Shown: positions 1 through 13,500 of the stretch, piece after piece
How positions within the stretch are numbered: position 1 is the first letter of the stretch
Layout: every line of letters starts with the position of its first letter
Source of the DNA: Bugula neritina
Taxonomy: Eukaryota; Bryozoa; Gymnolaemata; Cheilostomatida; Bugulidae
DNA: 64,000 nt
Direction: 5' to 3'
Assembly: GCA_964035545.1 (NCBI GenBank)
Contig: OZ037767.1
Coordinates: forward strand, 16,915,581 to 16,979,580
Notes under the pieces: model-generated
The model's database searches: none
Told to the model about the DNA's origin: nothing
Seen by the model: the letters and a program-made list of their open reading frames with translations, nothing else
Program-made: the position numbers and the translations under genes

Positions 1-53
1 TGATAAACAGATATATGTAATTATATCAACAGTTTACCCAACAACCACCAGCC

Positions 54-1420
54 ATGCTTGGGCGACTGTGGAATTTCCTCACTGGTGAAGAAGATGCACC
101 TCCCAGACAGACCAGGTCAGAGTTGTCTTCTTCCTAAACCACTGTTTTACAATGTAGTGAAATAATCAAAATCTTCAGTTATTTATGATGAATAAAATAA
201 GCTGCAGTTTAAACAAGCTAGTAGTTAGCATAAATTTCCATAATATAGCATGAGTACCTCTATATTTCATAGAGGTTTGGGGAAAGGGTTATGATTTATA
301 TCCTAGCAAATAAAGCTTGTGTTCAGCTATGTATGTTGTCATGTGATCAAAATGCTAGTAAGACGCCACAAGTTAATGTAGACCTCTAGACCAACTCTCA
401 TATGACACTGCTGTATCTGGGAGTAACATAGTAAACATAACACTGCTGCAGGCTGTGTATTGTTACATCCATTCTCTCTTCACTTCAGCTCTGCTCAAAG
501 CAACTGCTCTGTTTTTACCAGCCATGAGAGCGTGCATCACTCATTTGGAGAGTGCGTTTCTTGTGCCCAGAGATAGGAAAGTTTTATTGTGTTATATAGG
601 TTGAGTGCTTGTATCAAATGAATTAATTTTATACCGAAAATTATTTATGTTTTCACGCAGTGAAACCTCAATCTTGCTCAGAGTGAAACCCAGGACACTC
701 TTCACCATCAATCTTGTTCGCCGGGCTACTCGAGAAAGGTGATTACCCAAAGTTCTGACAGCAAGTCGTTTTAAGGTGGTTTAAAGACAGGAGTTAAGAG
801 GTCCAGTTAGACTTCTGCAGATTATTTTCCTCAATAGATTCAATTGCTTATTTTTTGAGAAAGGTCCCAGAAAAGGTAGGAAACTGTCGTAATTAACTTC
901 AGGTCAACAGGTCAGGTCTGTTTTTAGAGCAATGTTAGTAGCTATCATAATATTGGCATTTTACATTATCATTACATGGTATTACATCATGTGTTATATC
1001 AAATATTACTTTATCATTATTACAATGCATTATGGCCATTAGTTATATTACAATGAATTTTTGCCATCAGTATTATATATTATCAGTTGTATTACATATT
1101 CTATACTGCACGCCTTCCCTTCTCCAGAAGTTATGATTGCCCTCCACAGCATACAATCGGAAAGTGGGGCTGGAACTGCTACTTAGCTAATGCGGAAAAG
1201 ATTTTTAGAGCAAAAAGATTATAAGATGTAAAAAAACTCATCAGTCTGAAAATGTTAGTGACTACACTGTGATATTCTGCACATAGCATTATCATTTCAT
1301 TACCCACTGCCAGCATAGGAGGATATGGACTTTAACTATTGTCGTTGCTTCTGAGCAAAAGAACCAAGTTCCACTAATCTCAGGGAGCCATTCTCCAGTA
1401 CGCAGAGGCAAAAGAGTTAC
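54..1420 (+). pseudogene. Copy A of the phase-2 gene family, partial/decayed
   Basis: Exon 1 (54-115, ATG at 54) is intact and begins MLGRLWNFLTG. It ends in AG before a GTCAG donor, as in the main gene. Exon 2-like (489-572) and exon 3-like (661-738) are also open and keep the same phase, but exon 2 is 21 nt shorter and exon 3 is 54 nt shorter (both multiples of 3) than in the main gene. The donor after exon 2 reads AT instead of GT. Further on only decayed matches remain: an exon 8-like stretch near 1131-1215 followed by the single progenitor of the 30-bp repeat, then a second exon 2-like stretch near 1350-1418. Either a pseudogene or the start of a short diverged paralogue; the AT donor favours decay. 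Confidence 0.7.
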
Positions 1421-1977
1421 ATTGTATTAAATGCACTAATTACTAATTGATATCAAAAATATAAAATCTAAAGTACACTTTCAAAAAATGTGTATGCAAA
1501 TTGCAGGTTATTCAACATTTCTACATTTAGGCTGTAAGATTTTTATCTTAGCCAGGATAAAAAATAGCTCAGATTTCCCTCTTGTCTCCTTTTGAAAAAA
1601 AATCTTAAACTTAAGTGCCCATTGTCATAGATTGATAGAGTATTCCAGCTATGCGAGGCATGCATTCCCATTGATATCTTTTACTAAATTCGAAGAAATA
1701 AAGTGCCATTTGTAATGGCTAAATAAATCAACAAAAACATGAACCTCAATCAAATTGTAATATAACACCCATCACTAGCAATCTTGTTTATTAGATTATG
1801 TGAAAAAACGAGGAGTACCAGAAGTTACAATAAAGTGTTTATTGGTAACTAACTATAGCCTTAAAAGCTGACTTTGGGTATAAGACTTGCAGAGACTATT
1901 CCTAATGATGTTTGTTCATAGACCTAAAATATATTGTGCAAATGCCGACATATAGACAGTGCATTTAAAGCACATGG

Positions 1978-2110
1978 TTAAACATCAAAGCTTGACCGTT
2001 CTTATGAGGACACACTGGAGAAGAGCCATAAAGGTATAAAAAATGTGGGAAGGCCTTCAGACTAAGTGCAAACTTGGCCACATTGCTGATCAAAAAAGCA
2101 CCATGGAAAT
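1978..2110 (+). pseudogene. C2H2 zinc-finger gene relic
   Basis: The + strand translates to HTGEEP, a stop, then RYKKCGKAFRLSANLA. This is the Kruppel-type linker plus the first half of a finger (one expected Cys replaced). A stop codon inside the linker and an apparent 2-base deletion in the preceding MRTH segment show it is dead. The same relic lies at 59399-59530 in the right duplicate, so it predates the duplication. No flanking gene remains. Confidence 0.6.
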
Positions 2111-3039
2111 TCGCAATAGAAAATAGAAAAACATGGCAAAATAATTTCAAATAGTTTCAAGTATTGTAAAACCTTTATAGTACAATGCTTTAGCATGCAC
2201 AGATTTGGCAGCAGTTATCATATGATTTGTAATGTCTAAAGTTAGTTTGTATAACTGTTTTTAAATACACTCTAAATATAAGTCTTGTAGCGATTGTGGT
2301 ATCTGAAGTGCATGTACACATATTTACGTGGCTAAAGCTAGAGCAGTGATGCAATGTATATTTAAATTGTAAAAATATCTGACTTTTGCTGACACCAAAA
2401 AGTATCACGCATACAGATTTTTGAATCGTTGGAATGTTGGTGATGTCTACTCATTAAATTGGCTGTTGAGATAAAAATTGAAATATTTAGTAAGGTGTGT
2501 GCTGATTAAATCTCCCAATGTATTAGCAATGAGCTTCTTGTCTATAAAGCATGCATTTTCAGAAAAAGTGGAAAGTTGAAATAAATTCAAATTGATGCAA
2601 TTTAATGCTTACACGTTTAAATTGGTAATTATGTTACATGTATACTTGAAAGTGTGTTTTGAATGAGACGAGCTATGTTGTTGACAGCTCTGACCCCAGG
2701 TTTGAACATATCTTTTCAAACTTTCAACAAACTCATAATGAGTCTTTTAGTAAATACGTGGAGCGACGGCCTTTTGTTGCCACATGAGACTATGACCTGC
2801 CGTTCTCACCTACTACATGTAGTTTAACAGCTTGTCTCAGCCAAGTCTATTTAATGTTAATGTTTATTTGTTATCTTTGTTATCTTTATATAAAATATAC
2901 TGATCTTGTAACCTATAAAAAACATCAACTGCACAAAAGTAACAATAATCTAATACTTAAGCAGTTTTTTCTATTTTTCAAACTGAAATAAAGTTATCAA
3001 AAACGCAAAGTTTGAAAGTAGGGCTAGAGTAAAACACCC
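2111..3039. other. AT-rich stretch, nothing recognised
   Basis: Only short stop-bounded frames occur here and no coding signal or RNA gene was recognised. The stretch is shared with the right duplicate. Confidence 0.6.
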
Positions 3040-3720
3040 ATGTAACACTAACACTCAGAGTAACAGTAAATGTAGCTGACAATCTGAATGACTATGACTG
3101 AAGTAATACTAACAGTATTAGTAATATGAATATTTATAGTTATAAAAGCATTAGTAACACTAATACTGACTTTATTATTACTAATGATAATTGTAATAGA
3201 TCACTTGATGTAATACTAATAGTTTTATATAAATACTACTATTAATGTTAGACTTAGTATTACAGTATCAATTAGTATTAGCACATTGCTATTTCAATTT
3301 GTATTAAGCATTTATTATTACCAAATTATTAAATATTAATATAATTATAATACTAATAGTATTAGTAATAGTAAATCATAAATAATTAATAAACAATAAC
3401 TGAATAAGTAATTCATGATGATGATCACTGATGGTTGTTTTAGTTTATATTAAGCTTTACCTAACAGTAAATCAAAATAAATGTAATACCAATTACCAAA
3501 AATCAAAATCCAATAATCATTAATGACAATATTAAAATTCAATACTAATACTAATAGGAATGATAGTAATAATATTAATTAATAAATAAAAATACTAACA
3601 CCGAGTAATACTAATAGTAATACTATTAATAATTATTATTATAATACACTAATACTAATAGCAATACAAAAACACGTGTCACTATCAGTATGAGACATGA
3701 GTAGTAGCATAAAAAATAAA
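3040..3720. repeat. Low-complexity (TAATAC/ACTAAT)n tract
   Basis: Degenerate repeats of actaatagtaatac-like words run through this stretch, and a similar shorter patch lies at 4620-4735. The duplicate at 60470-61140 differs by several whole-word insertions and deletions, as expected for slippage in such a tract. Confidence 0.75.
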
Positions 3721-4972
3721 GATTAAGTGCAGATTGAGATTCACTTGCTACTTTAAATTAGGCAATTATGAACTATCTTCATACTTATAGTTATTAATGT
3801 TATTATATGTATCATTATTATTATGAATATGATTATTTAATTAATATTTATATTACTCATTATGAAAATCTATATTTTAATTTATTATAAAATAAGAATT
3901 AAATTCAAATTGACAACCAGAAAAAAAGCAAATATATAAAGAATAATAACTACAATTAATTAACTGGTAATATTACAAACCGTGTTGAACTAAAATCGAT
4001 GATCTTAGAGGATGCTCAAGTAGCTAAAGCCTAAATAAACAACAACGCTCATAGTACGAAGTGAGAGCCTCATGGCCATTCTGATTCTAGCTCATCGCTC
4101 AGTAGCCCGCTTTTTGTTGCAGACGACAGTCAGTCACGTGATAGAATTTTGTGCCCATGATCCGTTTTAGGAAGACAATTCTCAAAACTATCTGCGCGGG
4201 TTAGTTATCTGCAGACTGCTTCATCCTGTTAATCCTGTTAATATTATATTATGCTAGAATTTCATGTTAATTTATATTGGTATTCATGCCCTCAATTTCA
4301 TATATTTTACAGGTAAAAGCAGGTTGTCCTTTTTTGGAGTTAGGTTACTTTATGTAATAGTAATACCTACTGCAATTGGTAAAGTTATTTATTATTGAGT
4401 ATTTGCTAAAGAGAAAGTAGCAACATTTACATTATGATTATGATTATCACTTTATGTGATTGCTGATTATCCTTATCATTATGATTATGATATTGATTAT
4501 TAAAAATAAAATATTATTATTCATATTGTTATTTTCATTTATATTGATATATTTATTATAAAATTACATCTAACAATAATTATAATGGCATTAGTTGAAC
4601 AATTTCTGTTAACCTTGCCCTTAGAGTGACAGCCATAATATTACTAATACTAAGTCTAATAGTAATACTAATACTAATACAGTAATAGTAATAGTCATAC
4701 TGTCATAGTAATACTGATACTGTGATAGTCATTTGGAAAACCGCTAAACCACAAATCAGGGATTACGGACAATGGTGGCATGGCGTTCGCGCGCTAAATT
4801 TTTATGATTTGAGTTCTTTACCAAATTTGGTTCAAAATTATACATAATTAGGGATAGCCTGTAGTTTAAAAATATGTTTCAAGCATTTATAGGTACCAGG
4901 GTATTTACAAAATTATTTAAATAATTCAATTAATTTATACAATTTATTTTACACTGCCACCATCGTACCAAG

Positions 4973-5977
4973 ATGACCAAAAGTAAAAAAATAGAATCTC
5001 AGCCAGTGAACTCTGAATCAAAACGGCTTGGAGATGGGCAGGCGGATATCAGTAGTAACCATGAGGAAAGATGTGCCACATGCAATGAGATAGATTGCAC
5101 TCTCCAAGGGAGGAACAACAGGCAAATCAAGGTTCTCACTAAGTGGATTACCTGTGATCTCTGCAACCAATGGTACCATGGAATATGCCAGGACCTGCAG
5201 CGAGCTGATGTATCATGTATAACTAAGTTGGCAGAGAAAGGCGTGAGCTGGAAGTGCAGTGACTGCAGAGATAAAACAGAAAACAACCTACATGGAGAAA
5301 GTCTAACACAGCCCATGACTCAAAAAACAACACAGCAGATTGACAACAGAGAGAGGATAGTGAAGGAAATTGCTGAACAAAGCCATAAATTAAGTGAGAT
5401 GGAACAGAAATGGTCTGATGTCGTCAAGCAAAATCTTGAGAACATTGAAAAGAATAAACAGATTGCTGCAAATGCAAAAACATTGATAGAAAAGAGTCAC
5501 CAACTGAGGGAAGAAGAGAGTAGAAAGAGCAATACTATCGTTACCGGGGTCACTGAAAAAGATAGTAAAACATCAATGGAGCAGATACAAGAACTAATGA
5601 GAATGGAAGGTTTTACCAAAACCAACTCACCAACTCAGGCTTTTAGGCTAGGAAAAAAACAGAAAATGATGTACACAAACGTCCAATCAAGGTGAGATTT
5701 GAGAATGAGCAATCGAAATGGGAGTTCGTTAAAAGGTTCAACAATCAAATACTGAGAGAACAGGGTATTTACTGCAGACTTGATGAAAGCAAAGAAATCC
5801 GAAATCAACAATTCCAGCTGAAAAAGGAAGCTAACAGGCTTAGAGAGGAAAATACATCTATAGCATATCGAGTGAGAGACACGCAAATACAAGAAAAGCA
5901 AGCCTCGGGGGAATGGAAAGTGATGAAACAAGTCCAACAAAAGAGAGTGACGGAATGCTGAAAGTATTCCTCGCCAA
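4973..5977 (+). mobile_element. CR1-like non-LTR retrotransposon, copy A (PHD-finger ORF, truncated)
   Basis: The ATG at 4973 opens a 240-codon frame. Its N-terminal part holds a PHD-type Cys4-His-Cys3 zinc finger: CATCNEIDC, CDLCNQWYHGIC and WKCSDC at about residues 34-98. A Lys/Glu-rich probable coiled coil follows (about 120-190). PHD fingers in the first ORF are known from CR1-like non-LTR elements. A frameshift near 5660 moves the reading to the frame of 5692-5961, whose protein matches copy B. The homology with copy B stops at 5977, before the endonuclease, so this copy cannot encode endonuclease or reverse transcriptase. The 5' end cannot be placed because the upstream sequence is duplicated too. 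Confidence 0.8.
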
Positions 5978-7228
5978 GCAAGCACTGTGTAGACTAGATC
6001 TCAGGTTTCAGGACTCCCCAGATCAGTTAGAGCAAACAAGAATGAATATTTTTATAGTTTTCTCCCAAGAATGATAAGATATATATGAGAATCAGCACTG
6101 ATTGAGTGACTTTTCCAGAGCATTCAATAACTGTAAATCATACACAGACGGGCAGGTTAGTCTGTTTAGTTAATCTGCACAAGAATTTTAACATTATTTA
6201 AAATACTGCTCAAGTACTGACAAACTTATTTTCTATATGCGACAAAACCCTTCTTCCCTCTAGGGAGGTCCAGTGTGGTATCAACAGGTATTTTTCCAAC
6301 TAGTCTCAACATTGTGATTGTGGGTGTCATTGATGATTTCTAATTGGTCAATATTGACCTATCATGTTCTATCAATCTTCAAAGTTCATTGTCACTACAA
6401 CTGTATCATAATAATTATTGTTTTACTATTTCATTACCATAGGTATGGTGACAGTCGCACAAAATAATTAACAATAACTGTAATTTATATTATTTATTTG
6501 AGTTATGGACACTAGATTGTAGAATTATCATTAATCTGGTTTGAATAATTTGTATTTACATTACTGATATTCAAGATAATTGCAATGACAACTTTGCATC
6601 CAAAGTGAATCTAATTTTGTTTTCATTAGCTTTGATATCATTGATGATGCAATTTGATTTACTTCTAATTTCACTGCACAGAATTAATAGGAGTAAATCA
6701 ATATTCTAATTTATGGTGCCTGTTTATTTAATAAACTTTGTGACACCTTGACAAAACTTTGCACCCTTTCAAATGTGTCAAGCCTAAAATATAATTATTG
6801 ATGTTGTTAAGGTTTTGATAGCATCAATATGTGCTTTATGACATTGTAAATGATCACTATAGCTAGATTAGTATGTAGCACTAATTACCACTAGATAAGT
6901 TAGTACAAATTAGCACTATGATTAGGTGAATTAGTGATGATTTAAATATATTTGTAAAGACAGACAATACCTGCTAAAGATGTCAAATGAAATTTACCTT
7001 CTATTTTATGATGAGATAAAAATCAAAGCTATGCTCACAACTTTAAAAATTGAATTGATTTTATGTATTTTGTTATTTGTTTAGTATTTTGATAATAATT
7101 GTTCTTGAATTTAATAATATTAACAATTTTAAATATTGTAGCATTCTTGAAATAGTTCATTAATTTTAATCTTAAAATCATGGAATTTCTCGTAAGAAAT
7201 ACTATCCAATGAGGACTGAGAAATTTCT
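5978..7228. other. AT-rich intergenic stretch, no gene seen
   Basis: Unique sequence between the duplication breakpoint and the conserved 5' flank of the main gene. All frames are broken by frequent stops and no RNA gene was recognised. Confidence 0.6.
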
Positions 7229-7479
7229 TGTGCACATAATGATTATGATGTAATAAACCAATTGCTTCACATTTGATCTCGATTATAAGAGAATTCAGAT
7301 TGCGTGTGCCATCTTACTATTTTCTAATTCCTCACTTCTCCACAGTCAGGTTGGTTTTTACTTGTGTATACTAGTGCTCTGAAGTCACAGTTTAAATGAA
7401 ATTATTTTAAAAGATGCAACTTTTAATCAATTAAATAAAGGTTTTTGTGATAAACAGATATATGTAATTATATTAACAG
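7229..7479 (+). promoter_or_regulatory. Conserved 5' flank of the main gene (candidate promoter / 5' UTR)
   Basis: This ~250 bp starts with tgtgcacataatgattatga and ends with an acceptor (attaacag) 21 nt before the start codon. The same block recurs at 51566-51834, 56904-57178 and 57185-57457, each time just upstream of an exon 1 copy or of another such block. A TATAAG lies near 7283 (gattataagagaattc). The acceptor just before the ATG implies an upstream non-coding exon. The promoter role is inferred from position and conservation only. Confidence 0.45.
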
Positions 7480-7500
7480 TTTACCCAACATCCACCAGCC

Positions 7501-7562
7501 ATGCTTGGGCGACTGTGGAATTTCCTCACTGGTGATGAATATGCACCTCCCAGACAGACCAG
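7501..7562 (+). CDS. Main gene exon 1 (start codon)
   Basis: Encodes residues 1-20: MLGRLWNFLTG followed by an acidic turn and PPRQT. It ends in AG before gtcaga. Almost identical exons occur at 54-115 and 57479-57540, and one that has lost its donor at 51856-51917. It is the best-conserved piece of the family. Confidence 0.8.
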
Positions 7563-10500
7563 GTCAGAGTTGTCTTCTTCCTAAACCATTGTTTTACAAT
7601 GTAGTGAAATAATCAAAATCTTCAGTTATTTATGATGAATAAACTAAGCTGCAGTTTAAACAAGCTAGTAGTTAGCATAAATTTCCATATTATAGCATGA
7701 GTACCTCTATATTTCATAGATGTTTGGGGAAAGGGTTATGATTTATATCCTAGCAAATAAAGTTTGTGTTCAGCTATGTATGTTGTCATGTGATCAAAAT
7801 GCTAGTAAGACGCCACAAGTTAATGTAGACCTCTAGACCAACTCTCATATGACACTGCTGTATCTGGGAGTAACATAGTAAACATAACACTGCTGCAGGC
7901 TGTGTATTGTTACATCCATTCTCTCTTCACTTCAGCTCTGCTCAAAGCAACTGCTCTGTTTTTACCAGCCATGGGAGCGTGCATCACGAAGAGAAGGCGA
8001 GTTCCACCAGTCTCGCAGAGCCCTTCTCTTGTGAGCAGAGGTAGGAAACCTACACCGTATTAAATGTACTGTGAGGTATATACTGCATGCTGAAATCACC
8101 TCTGTTCTACCTCCATCTCTGTTCTACCTCCATCTCTGTTCTACCTCCATCTCTGTTCTACCTCCATCTCTGTTCTACCTCCATGTCTGTTCTACCTCCA
8201 TCTCTGTTCTACCTCCATCTCTGTTCTACCTCCATCTCTGTTCTACCTCCATCTCTGTTCTACCTCCATCTCTGTTCTACCTCCATCTCTGTTCTACCTC
8301 CATCTCTGTTCTACCTCCATCTCTGTTCGACCTCCATCTCTGTTCTACCTCCATCTCTGTTCTACCTCCATGTCTGTTCTACCACCATCTCTGTTCTACC
8401 TCCATCTCTGTTCTACCTCCATCTCTGTTCTACCTCCATCTCTGTTCTACCTCCATCTCTGTTCTACCTCCATCTCTGTTCTACCTCTATCTCTGTTCTA
8501 CCTCCATCTCTGTTCTACCTCCATCTCTGTTCTACCTCCACCTCTGTTCTACCTCCATCTCTGTTCTACCTCCATCTCTGTTCTACCTCCACCTCTGTTC
8601 TTACAGTGAGACCTCCATCTTCCTCCGAGTCAGACCTGGATCTGAGGTGACTCTAGTCATCCCCCGGAGGAAGAAACCGCGCAGGCCCCAGCGGACTCCA
8701 TTCACTATCAGCCCTGTTCGCCGGGCTGCGCGAGAGAGGTGAGTAAAAGTTGTAGTGGCAAGCGGTTTTAGAGTTATATAACACAATGCAGGGGTCATTA
8801 ATCTTGTATCTTGTATATAGATTACATTTTGTGTCTTGTTTGTAGCTCACATTTTGTATCCTGCGTGTAGGTCACATGTTGTATCCTGTATATAGGTCAT
8901 ATTTTGTATTCTGTATGTAGGTCACATCTGCTCACCGATGTGGGCGTCGAGGCAGGCGTTGAGGTCTCCTGTCAGGCGACTCAGTGCATCCAGCGCTCTG
9001 CCTCTGTAGACATCAACTCCCAGAAGAGGTAAGAAAGTCGTGCTGTTAGTATACTGAGATACCTGATAGTATACTGAGTTACCTGATAGTATACTGAGAT
9101 ACCTGTTAGTATACTGAGATACCTGTTAGTATACTGAGATACCTGTTAGTATACTGAGATACCTGTTAGTATACTGAGATACCTGATAGTATACTGAGAT
9201 ACCTGATAGTATACTGAGTTACCTGTTAGTATACTGATAGTATACTGAGATACCTGATAGTATACTGTTAGTATACATGTTTACAGTTCAGAACCCGGCT
9301 GTGTGGACAGATCTGTCCAGTGCGCCACAACCAGCCAGGCTCCAGCCTCCCAGCACAGTCGGGCAAGATCTCGTCTGGAGAGAAAGACGTCCACTGCTGG
9401 CACCACACTGAGCAGCAGAAAGCCGAGCGGCAGCGGCGTTGCTGTACCACATGAAAGGGCGACATGTGCTCCTCAGGTGGTGTTAAGTCAGCAGCCTGTT
9501 CTAGCCACCTGTGCTCAAGGGAATGTGTTTGCTATGCAAATGGCATACCACCTTGGGCACCTGACAGGCCTGCTGACTACAGCACTGTAAGTACCCTCTC
9601 TTTAACACTTGTTGACACCTACCAGTGAGCTTACTTCCCTAAGTAATTTACTTTTGTGTCTTATTGAGTGTAAATCACACACTGCAGTATTGAGTTAACC
9701 CAGCAGACCCCGTAGTGTATTGGTTAACCCTCCCGCTTGCAAGCCAGATGCCTCAAGTTTCACTCCCGGTGGCGGCAAAATTTTATAAGTTTATAATTTG
9801 TGACTTGCAGCAACACTAAGGAGTCAGAAAAGAGAAAGGTAGATGCCAGCACTTTAGTCTCAACACGCTATCCTTCTCTGAAACTACCCAACACCAGATC
9901 CGCTTTCACTATCAGCCCTCTCCGCAACTCTGAATCGAGAAGGTACGAAAGTAATGGAAATCATGTCAGTGAATACTATTGCATGAGGACTGATAACACC
10001 TACCTGTTGGTTATGGTTACACATCTTGTACCTATCATCACGTTGTGGTGTTCTGTTTCACGTGTGTTCTCTATTACAGGCCTAATATTGGGTCGCGTCT
10101 CTTCAGAAGGCAGGCTGATATAAGTATAGCCGGGCAGCTCACCCTGAGCTCTGGTGTTCCAAGAGAGACAACTCTGTGCTCAACCATCGGTCACTCTGAT
10201 TGGTCCAGTGAGACCCTCTGGAAGACATCTGTTCGCAGTGCCCAGAGGTAAGGAGGGTTCCTTTATTATAATTGGAATATTGGTATATAATTATATTATC
10301 ATAATAATTTCATATAATGTTATTAGTGTAATATATTATTATATAACAATACCATCAGTATAATATATTATTGTAATATTATATAACATTACCATCAGTA
10401 TAACATATTGTTATAATATTATATAACATTACCATTAGTATAATATATAGTGGAATGTTATATATTACTATTAATATTAAACATCGTATCTCATTGTCTC

Positions 10501-13500
10501 TCCAGGACCTACGTGATTCAAAATCACTTTATCCAATCAGAGAGCATGACCGGGACTGAGCTGGATACAGAGGAAGTTTTCCGGGAAAAGAGGTAAGAAA
10601 ATGTAAAAAATGAATTCATAGCTGTAAAATATTCTACTGGCCCTACTGTGACATACTGTACATAGTATTACTACTCTGTGATATACTGTATATAGTATTA
10701 CTACTCTGTGATATACTGTATATAGTATTACTACTCTGTGATATACTGTACATAGTATTACTACTCTGTGATATACTGTATATAGTATAACTACTCTGTG
10801 ATATACTGTATATAGTATTACTACTCTGTGATATACTGTATATAGTATTACTACTCTGTGATATACTGTATATAGTATTACTACTCTGTGATATACTGTA
10901 CATAGTATTACTACTCTGTGATATACTGTATATAGTATTACTACTCTGTGATATACTGTATATAGTATTACTACTCTGTGATATACTGTACATAGTATTA
11001 CTACTCTGTGATATACTGTATATAGTATAACTACTCTGTGATATACTGTATATAGTATTACTACTCTGTGATATACTGTATATAGTATTACTACTCTGTG
11101 ATATACTGTATATAGTATTACTACTCTGTGATATACTGTACATAGTATTACTACTCTGTGATATACTGTATATAGTATTACTACTCTGTGATATACTGTA
11201 TATAGTATTACTACTCTGTGATATACTGTATATAGTATTACTACTCTGTGATATACTGTGATATAGTATTACTACACTGTGATATACTGTATATAGTATT
11301 ACTACTCTGTGATATACTGTATATAGTATTACTACTCTGTGATATACTGTACATAGTATTACTACTCTGTGATATACTGTACATAGTATTACTACTCTGT
11401 GATATACTGTACATAGTATTACTACTCTGTGATATACTGTATATAGTATTACTACTCTGTGATATACTGTATATAGTATTACTACTCTGTGATATACTGT
11501 ATATAATATTACTACTTTGTGATATACTGTATATAGTATTACTACTCTGTGATATACTGTACATAGTATTACTACTCTGTGATATACTGTATATAGTATT
11601 ACTACTCTGTGATATACTGTACATAGTATTACTACTCTGTGATATACTGTATATAGTATTACTACTCTGTGATATACTGTATATAGTATTACTACTCTGT
11701 GATATACTGTACATAGTATTACTACTCTGTGATATACTGTACATAGTATTACTACTCTGTGATATACTGTATATAGTATTACTACTCTGTGATATACTGT
11801 ATATAGTATTACTACTCTGTGATATACTGTATATAGTATTACTACTCTGTAATATACTGTATATAGTATTACTACACTGTGATATACTGTATATAGTATT
11901 ACTACTCTGTAATATACTGTACATAGTATTACTACTCTGTGATATACTGTATATGATATTACTACTCTGTGATATACTGTACATAGTATTACTACTCTGT
12001 GATATACTGTACATAGTATTACTACTCTGTGATATACTGTATATAGTATTACTACTCTGTGATATACTGTATATAGTATTACTACTCTGTGATATACTGT
12101 ATATAGTATTACTACTCTGTGATATACTGTATATAGTATTACTACTCTGTGATATACTGTACATAGTATTACTACTCTGTGATATACTGTATATAGTATT
12201 ACTACTCTGTGATATACTGTATATAGTATTACTACTCTGTGATATACTGTATATAGTATTACTACTCTGTGATATACTGTATATAGTATTACTACTCTGT
12301 GATATACTGTACATAGTATTACTACTCTGTGATATACTGTACATAGTATTACTACTCTGTGATATACTGTATATAGTATTACTACTCTCTGATATACTGT
12401 ACATAGTATTACTACTCTGTGATATACTGTACATAGTATTACTACTCTGTGATATACTGTATATAGTATTACTACTCTCTGATATACTGTACATAGTATT
12501 ACTACTCTGTGATATACTGTACATAGTATTACTACTCTGTGATATACTGTATATAGTATTACTACTCTGTGATATACTGTATATAGTATTACTACTCTGT
12601 GATATACTGTATATAGTATTACTACTCTGTGATATACTGTATATAGTATTACTACTCTGTGATATACTGTATATAGTATTACTACTCTCTGATATACTGT
12701 ATATAGTATTACTACTCTGTGATATACTGTATATAGTATTACTACTCTGTGATATACTGTACATAGTATTACTACTCTGTGATATACTGTATATAGTATT
12801 ACTACTCTGTGATATACTGTACATAGTATTACTACTCTGTGATATACTGTATATAGTATTACTACTCTGTGATATACTGTATATAGTATTACTACTCTGT
12901 GATATACTGTACATAGTATTACTACTCTGTGATATACTGTATATAGTATTACTACTCTGTGATATACTGTACATAGTATTACTACTCTGTGATATACTGT
13001 ATATAGTATTACTACTCTGTGATATACTGTACATAGTATTACTACTCTGTGATATACTGTACATAGTATTACTACTCTGTGATATACTGTATATAGTATT
13101 ACTACTATGTGATATACTGTACATAGTATTACTACTCTGTGATATACTGTACATAGTATTACTACTCTGTGATATACTGTATATAGTATTACTACTCTGT
13201 GATATACTGTATATAGTATTACTACTCTGTGATATACTGTATATAGTATTACTACTCTGTGATATACTGTATATAGTATTACTACTCTGTGATATACTGT
13301 ATATAGTATTACTACTCTGTGATATACTGTATATAGTATTACTACTCTGTGATATACTGTATATAGTAGTACTACTCTGTGATATACTGTACATAGTATT
13401 ACTACTCTGTGATATACTGTATATAGTATTACTACTCTGTGATATACTGTATATAGTATTACTACTCTGTGATATACTGTACATAGTATTACTACTCTGT

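Larger units (their letters stand above)
1..5977. repeat. Left copy of ~6 kb segmental duplication
   Basis: This block matches 57426-63400 almost base for base, with small indels: an acceptor plus exon 1 of the gene family, its first introns, a C2H2 relic, AT-rich repeats and the start of a CR1-like element appear in the same order. The match stops abruptly after the bases gccaa at 5977 (63400 in the right copy), inside the retroelement. That stop is best read as the duplication breakpoint. The left edge lies outside the window. Confidence 0.9.

Noticed and set aside
4999-5316. 105-codon antisense frame opposite the PHD ORF
   Set aside because: Mirror of the PHD/coiled-coil coding sequence; it recurs at 62426 only because the element is duplicated.
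8071-8742. 223- and 187-codon frames of Ser/Leu/Pro/Cys repeats
   Set aside because: All three frames are open over a 17-bp array. Only the last 132 nt, from the acceptor at 8606, belong to a gene.
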